A stretch of DNA of 64,000 bases. Origin: Malus domestica. Taxonomy: Eukaryota; Streptophyta; Magnoliopsida; Rosales; Rosaceae. Made by a program: the position numbers and the translations under genes. Below, in pieces: positions 58,098 to 64,000 of the stretch. Position 1 is the first letter of the stretch; every line of letters starts with the position of its first letter. The stretch is taken from positions 33,410,001 to 33,474,000 of the forward strand of contig NC_091667.1 in assembly GCF_042453785.1 (NCBI RefSeq). The letters are read 5' to 3'. Below the pieces are notes generated by a model. It was given only the letters and a program-made list of their open reading frames with translations. It was not told where the DNA came from and did not search any database.

Positions 58098-61000
58098 TCA
58101 AGGAGAAGAGGGTAGAAGATTGCTGAGCAGGGCCTTCAACTCCAACCACCGCACGTCGGCCATGATAACTTCGGCCTGCCGATTTTTTTTGTCCAGCTTC
58201 AGCCGCTCGACCCGTTTTTTGGTTGCCGCATACTCAGTTAGGCGATCCTTTCCGCCTGACTCAAAGTCTTTAGCAAGCTCGGAAGCAATGGCCGACCGAC
58301 GTTTTGCTAGTTCGGCCATCTGACGGTCGAGCTCGGTTAACGCTTCTCCTTTCGCCCGTAGATCGTCGATTTTCGGACGGAGGGTGTCTTGAATGGCCGT
58401 GGTGGCTTGTAGATCCTGTTCGGCCTTTAGAGCGGTCTGGAAGATACTAAATGTCTCCCGAACACGCTCCAAGGCAGACGATGCCCGAACTATGGCATCT
58501 TCGCTCAGGCGACCGTCGGCTCCAAGGTCGTTCAGACATACGCCAAGCAGGTCAAGACCATTGCGCTCAAGTACTTGCGATGTTGAAAGCGACATGACTT
58601 CTCGCAACTGGGTTAAGGCGCTTGGATCGGCAGTTTCGGTCGTAGCGAACGAAGGACCGGACTCTGCAGTTGTGCTGGAGAGGAGGGCTTTGAATTCGAC
58701 TTCCCATGAAGCCTACACGTACAAATCAGGTTAAGTTTAAAAGAAGTCATGACAAGAATAGCAAGAAGGTTTCGTTTTTTAACCTGCCAAGAGGAGACCT
58801 CGACCATGTCTCCAAGATCGATGCTCGAACCTAAAGAACTCAATGGCCGAGCCCAGTGTCTCAAGTTGCTTCTCAGTTCACGTGGCCGATGGAGGTTATC
58901 TACGTTTGATGGCCACTGAGGCGGCCAAGAAATATAGATAACGCCCTTCGGCGCATAGAATTGTCGGTGAAAAGAATGTACAGACACCTAACATTTATTA
59001 TTTTCCTTGTTTAGAATTCTAAAGCAAAAAAGCAATCAAGGAAAGATGGTCGAAGGTACTTACGAAGGCCGAGGTAACCTCATGTGGAGGAATATGAAAG
59101 CCCTGGTCTTGAGGATGAACGGGCGATTCCACCGTTGCCTCAGGTTCCTCGAGCGGGCGTTTGCCACGGTCGGCTGCAGATGGGCCGACCGGAACAGCCG
59201 TTTCGGAGGAGGCAGGGACATCCTGGTCCTGAGAAGAAGCGAGGGGTTCGGCCACCGCCGCCGGTTCCTCGACCGGGCGCTTGTCACGATCAGCCGTGGA
59301 GGAGCCGGCTTGAACCACCATCTTGGACCTTGGGAGAGGTTGCCGACGAGAGAGATGACGATCTGCCAGCGGGACCTCGTCGCTCCCCTCACTCTCTACC
59401 AGAATGAAGACCGAGGGTTTTGGATTTTCAGGGGCTGTTCCCTCGGTCGAAGAAACCACATTTTTGGAACGGGTGCTTCCTCGACGGAGGGAGGCACAAC
59501 TGGTGTACCAGTCCCAGAGATAGGCTGCGTTCGAACTGTCGCTACGGCCGGGGCGGGCTGTTTCTCGACTGAGGTTTGAACAACGGTAGGAGAAGGGGAA
59601 ACACTGGGAGTCGTCGCCCCTGTAGTTTGACTGGAGATAACGTGGATCTCCCGTGCGCCCTTCTTTGCCAGCTGTTTTACCCGCTTGACAGGTGGCGGAG
59701 GTTCGACGACCGGCTCGGCCTCTTGGCGAGGACGTTTGGTCAGCACGGCCCGACCAGCAGCTTTATCCCTTTTAACCACGGCCGATTTTTTCTCGACCGT
59801 GGCCGCGGCAACGGCCTCCGTTTTTCTCGAAGGCCGACTACCTAAGAAGATAAAAACAATTCAGTAAGGCAGATCAATATGCAAGGTTGAAGGAAAAGAT
59901 GAGGAATGAACAATTACCTTGAGTTTGGGGGGCCGATGCCTTCTTAGGTCGGTCACCGAAGAGTTTGTTCAGCACCCCTTCGACCGGAGCACCAAAGAAC
60001 TCCTGGGTGTAGTTTTCCCACCACTCACCGAAGGTGTCAGTGCAATGGGTTTCTGGGGTGGCCGGTCGAAGGCGGAATTTTTGGCAGTACTCTTGGAACT
60101 CCCTCGCGGCAGTTTTACATTTCTTCTCCGAGGAACGAGGTTCACGTCCACGGCTTAGGACTGTTCGGGAGGAGAGAAAGGGGATGGGGCAGCCCTGAAG
60201 ATAGCCGAGCTGTCGGGCAAGGAAGTTCGGATGATATACTTCCCAACCCGACCGTTTTCCATCGTAGCCGAGAGGGAGGTCGCGAGCAAGCACAAACAAC
60301 CCCCAGGTCTGACGAAGATCAGCGTCCTCCTCCGCGCCCCACGTAGAGGTAGGCAGCCTGATGGAGGAAGGATAGTCTCGACGACGACATATCAGGAACT
60401 CGTTGGAGAAGTCGTCGAGAGCGAAGAGGTACCGAAATACCTCTTCGGCTTGATGGGGAGGTGTCGGTCGAGAGGCCAGCTGAGGTCCAAGCGCCTCCGT
60501 TGGTGAGAAGTCAGCTATGGCTGGCCGAAGGGAGGCGAAGTAAACTTGTAACCAGAGTTGGAAGACCCAGAGGGGACCATTCTGGTATGGATCGATTTTG
60601 TGGAGGGTCGCCTCGGCCAGGCAGCGGAAGAGATGGGCGAGAATGTTGGAACTCAGCGCCAAGACGTGACCACTAGCCAGGGCTTCGGCTACCGGCATAT
60701 TCTCGACCAAACATTTGTTTGACTTGGTACAACAAATGTACTTGTTGTACCAATAGAAGATGAAGGCTTCATGCTCTCCCTCTCGCAGGTCCTCCTTTCC
60801 TCGGCCGGCGAAGTGAAGATAGAGGGTGTTGTAATTAAAGAAGTTCTTGTGGAGCTTCTGGATGTCTTCTTTCGACGGGATTTGACAGTCACGGTTCAAG
60901 GCCTCGAAGGCTCATCGATCAAAAAGCGTCTTCAGATCAATATTCGACGGGTGCCCAGAGAGGGCCGCGTCGATAGGGATCCCGGTTGCCGAAGTCCCCA

Positions 61001-61379
61001 GAATGGCGGTGACATCGAGGATGGTGGGCCCGATGGGACCAAGAGGAAGAACCAGGGTGTTTGTGGCCGAGCACCAGAAGCACAAGGCGGCTAGGAGAAG
61101 CTCCTTGTCGAGAACGACATCCATTGACGAGAGGATGATGGCGTCGTAGATACCGAGGGCTTTCCATTGCTCGCCGAAGAGCCGTTCCATTCGAACAACC
61201 CAGGCTGCCCAGGATGTGGTCGTCGAGGGCCAGGAGCCTTGGGGTTTCGCCGCATCCCATCTCGACCATTCAAACCCTTGTAGCAGGGGTGTTAGGCAGT
61301 GCTCCTGGGGAAGGCCAGTAATGGTCGGCGGTATTGTGGCCTTGAAGAGAGGACCCAAGATTTGGTGGACGGTGCTCAT
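58098..61379 (-). pseudogene. Antisense multi-exon gene of the Tat element, plant mobile domain protein
   Basis: Minus-strand exons 61379-59918, 59841-59064, 58987-58784 and 58712-58098, with introns of 76, 76 and 71 bp and GT/AG borders. Exon 1 encodes a plant mobile domain (aminotransferase-like) segment: WVVRMERLFGEQWKALGIYD and LGPIGPTILDVTAILGTSAT, then PLWVFQLWLQVYFASLRP. Exon 2 is Pro/Glu-rich and basic; the last exons are Lys/Glu/Ala-rich (KAEQDLQATTAIQDTL) and probably coiled coil. Tat-lineage elements often carry such an extra ORF of unknown role. Damage: TGA at 60912-60914 (relative to an Arg codon) and a 1-bp frame change near 59470 in an A run. The true start may lie further upstream, across the hAT insertion. 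Confidence 0.7.
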
Positions 61380-61705
61380 GTCACTTTCAAACCGTATAGT
61401 CTTAATCGAACTCCGATCAAGAATCTTTTGATGCTGGTCACATTCCCTGGAAAGCTTAGAGATAGGGGTGGGCGCGGTGCGGTTTGGTGCGGTTTTGAGT
61501 GAAACCACAATCGAAATCGAAACTTTTTGCGGTGCGGTGCGGTGCGATTTTGAAGCCAAAACCGAAATGAAACCAAACCGTTTGGTTTGGTTTGGTTCGG
61601 TTCGGTGCGGTTTCAAACGGTTTCGGTTTGGTTTTTGAGAAAAAAATGTACAATTTAAAATATACACATATTTATGTATAAGATGGTCTTATTTTCCTTG
61701 TATAT

Positions 61706-61990
61706 TAATTAATGAATATGCACCAAAATTGCACCAAAAACTGCACCAAACCTGCAGCAAAACAACACCAAGAAACTGTACCAAACCTGCAGCAAAAAAC
61801 TGCACTGAAACTGCAGCACAAAACTGCACAAAAAACAGCAGCTAAACAACACCAAATCTGCACAAAACTGCACAAAAAACAGCAGCTAAACTGCAGCAAA
61901 AATTACACCACAACTGCACCAAAACTGCACCAAAAAACTGCACAAAACTGCACAAAACTGCACCAAAAAACTGCACAAAAACGCATCACA
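61706..61990. repeat. Degenerate tandem array of ACTGCACCAAAA/ACTGCAGCAAAA
   Basis: About 285 bp of repeated units around 10-13 bp (CTGCACCAAAA, CTGCAGCAAAA, CTGCACAAAA) with no G except inside CTGC. It lies between the subterminal repeats and the transposase 3' end. Confidence 0.85.
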
Positions 61991-62217
61991 TAATTCACAT
62001 CTACTAAAATTCAACTTGATCACCAATCAATCACAATAGTTTACTACAACCCAATTGAAAAGTTAAGTTTGCCATAATACAACTAAAGTTCAAACTTCAA
62101 AGTTTCAAACAAAGTTCAATGTCAAATGCCTTATGGCATTAATACAACCAAAAAAATAAATGGTTCATGAAATTCAACAAAATCTTGGTTTTCAACTTAC
62201 TTTGCATCGTTCAAGTT

Positions 62218-63933
62218 TCAAACCTTTACCTTTCCTTTTCCTTTTGGACACTTATTCTTTGAAGGTTTAGGAGGCCTTTGAGCTTGTGAAGACCTTGCAC
62301 TTTGTAAACGCATAAGGGGAGGCTCTTGTGAATTAGAACCTTCAGATTGCTTTGGAGCTTGTTGTGGTTCTTGATCAAGAGTAAGAGAGGCAATGCTTGA
62401 AGTCGATTTGGCCAACTCTACACAATACAAAACATAAAAAATATAATTGATGTTTAGTTGAAAAAAGAAAACAAAGAAAGTTCTTTTATTTCAATTGATA
62501 TACTTACCGGATTCAATACTTTCATAGAACTCAATGTGGTCAATTGAAGGTGCATCATCCTCCAAAGTAATAATATTATCACCCCTCAACCAATTTTGCA
62601 TGCATATCAAGGCCTCCACCGATTTAGGAGTTAAAGAACTCCTAAAATCCGAAATCACTCGACCACCGGTGCTAAAAGCACTCTCCGATGCCACGGTCGA
62701 AACTTGAATTGCAAGAATATCTTTTGCAATTGCGGCCAAGATAGGATACTTGTTACCATTCACCTTCCACCATAGGAGAATGTTAAAATATTTTGTGGAC
62801 TCCTCTTTTGTAATTTGTACCAAGGGATCAAACAAATAAGAATCCACCTCATCTCCCACCACTTTCTCATCACTATCTTCAACAAAATGCATCCATTCAT
62901 CAATTAGATCATCTTCCGTCATAGCCACATTAGATGAGGTAGAAGAAGGTTGTGATTGTAAACTTTCCGATTTCTTCATGTATTTTCCACCTTCAACATT
63001 AGGAACATATTCATCATAAAGGGCACGCAATATATTTTTTATTTCTTTATTTTTCAATTGTGCCTCAATGTCGGAAAGTTTCTTTCTAAAGAGTTGTGTG
63101 ACATGCCTCAACTTGAACCTCGGATCTAAAACAAGTCCAATCACAATAAGAGGGTTCAATTCATGGTATGAGTCAAAATATTTTTCATATTTTGATCTCA
63201 TATCGGATGCCATTGCCTTCAATAATTGCTCCGACAGTAAACCCACTTGCATGTTGGCTCGGGATTCCAAGTTATTGATGGCGGTCTCCACTTTTATGAC
63301 ATCATGGAGGCCGGTATGAACCGTGGGATGTGTAGAAGCACTCACCCTCAAAGTCACATCATAAAACACCCGTAAAAACTTGACAAAAACCTCCGCCTTG
63401 GACCAATCTTCTTCCGTTGGTGGTCCAACCCTTTTCCTCCCCTTGGTTTGGCAAACAATAATTACACCATCTTCATCTTTTTCATCTTCAACTTCCTTAA
63501 AGTAAGCCAAAAAAGGACTTGCTTCATCCTCCGCCATTGTAGCAAAGGCCTTCTTAAATTTCAAGGCTACATCCAACATAACAAATGTAGAATTCCACCG
63601 AGTAGGGCAATCAAGGCAAACCGTTGCTTTGCATGTCAATTTCACCCTATTCACGGCTTGCCTAAAAAGCTCCAATCTTTGTGGAGAGCTCCTCACGAAC
63701 CTCACACAATTTCATATAGCTAATAGACCATTATTTAGCCTCTTCATCCCATGACTCACAATTATGTTGGTTTTGTGAGCGATGCATCTCACATGTAAAT
63801 ACTTGCCACCTAGAATAGCTTGTGAATTTTCCCACCTATTCATTTTCGTCATAAGTTGATCCAAAGAAACTTTATTGGCGGAAGCATTGTCCACTGTGAT
63901 TGTCATAACTTTGTATATCCCCCATTCCAACAA
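62218..63933 (-). pseudogene. hAT transposase, C-terminal half with dimerisation domain
   Basis: Minus-strand exons 63933 (and upstream) to 62508, and 62417-62218, separated by a 90-bp intron with GTAAGT donor and TGTAG acceptor. The RNase H-like core of hAT transposases is recognisable: TITVDNASANK, LHVRCIAHKTNIIV and CPTRWNSTFVML. The C-terminal dimerisation region is complete: YPILAAIAKDILAIQVSTVA, then SESAFSTGGRVISDFRSSLT and ALICMQNWL. The last exon is a basic, Pro/Ser-rich tail. A stop (minus TGA at about 63714-63712) after GLLAI interrupts the frame, so this copy is probably inactive; the N-terminal zinc finger lies beyond the window. Confidence 0.87.
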
Positions 63934-64000
63934 GCAACTTTCAATTAACTTTGCAATTGTGGTTCCATAGTGGTTAGGAATAACACAAAAGTTTATGATC

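Larger units (their letters stand above)
49556..61462 (+). mobile_element. Ty3/gypsy retrotransposon, Tat lineage, with antisense gene; 3' end not seen
   Basis: 5' LTR 49556-50470, then gag, protease, RT, RNase H, a second RNase H and integrase on the plus strand (50514-58026), followed by about 3.3 kb with a multi-exon gene on the minus strand. The gypsy domain order, the extra RNase H and the extra antisense ORF point to the Tat lineage. The element is interrupted by a hAT insertion at 61463; its 3' LTR must lie beyond 64000. It is not autonomous: stops at 52830, 54369, 54733 and 57013, and damaged RT catalytic residues. Confidence 0.9.
61463..64000 (-). mobile_element. hAT transposon, one end and transposase 3' half; continues past the window
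   Basis: Left end TAGGGGTGGGCGCGG at 61463, matching the end of the first hAT element (TAGGGGTGGGTTC). The flanking 8 bp is CTTAGAGA (61455-61462); the partner copy would be expected beyond 64000. Dense GGTGCGGTTT/CGGTTTGGTT motifs at 61470-61640 are subterminal repeats. A transposase gene follows on the minus strand. Confidence 0.88.

Noticed and set aside
58393..60676. Plus-strand frames of up to 190 codons across the antisense region of the Tat element
   Set aside because: They are GC-rich shadows of the minus-strand exons, which have splice borders and a recognisable domain.
1..64000. CRISPR arrays, operons or bacterial-type signals
   Set aside because: Nothing with regular spacer structure was seen. 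The window is a plant nuclear sequence.

Overview
This is plant nuclear DNA. The host genes have spliced introns with GT/AG borders. A cluster of NAD-dependent sorbitol dehydrogenase (SDH) genes lies among dense plant-type transposons (Ty1/copia, Ty3/gypsy of the Tat lineage, TRIM/Cassandra, hAT, CACTA and MITEs). Expanded SDH families belong to sorbitol-translocating Rosaceae, so I infer an apple or pear relative (Maleae). That rests on gene content, because no database search was possible.

Layout. 1-2.4 kb: 3' part of a decayed copia element with its LTR. 4.1-9.1 kb: complete but dead copia element with both LTRs. 10.7-11.0 kb: small LysM protein gene (minus strand). 12.9-14.6 kb: non-autonomous hAT element with a perfect 8-bp target duplication and gene-like cargo. 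16.3-18.1 kb: intron-less PPR gene. 19-22.8 kb: MITE-rich DNA leading into the promoter of SDH copy 1 (23.1-24.8 kb, five exons). 26.5-31.9 kb: a large non-coding LTR element (LARD-like) sitting in a TRIM element, with a MITE in one LTR. 37.1-40.1 kb and 46.4-49.55 kb: a duplicated block, each with a two-exon SDH gene. The first is intact; the second has a 1-bp frameshift. Between them are an orphan SDH upstream module and a CACTA transposon (42458-45845, 3-bp target duplication) that carries exons of a TPX2-family gene and has itself received a Cassandra element. 49.56 kb to at least 61.46 kb: a Tat-lineage gypsy element with a multi-exon gene antisense to gag-pol. Its 3' end is interrupted by a second hAT element (61463 onward) whose transposase fragment runs off the window.

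How it works together. Only four loci look like working host genes: the LysM protein, the PPR protein, and SDH copies 1 and 2. The SDH genes would oxidise sorbitol to fructose in sink tissue. The three SDH copies differ in intron content (4, 1 and 1 introns) in a pattern that fits cDNA-mediated loss of the 3' introns before the last duplication. Everything else is transposon-derived. Many insertions can be bounded to the base by target duplications, and in one case by an empty site elsewhere in the window.
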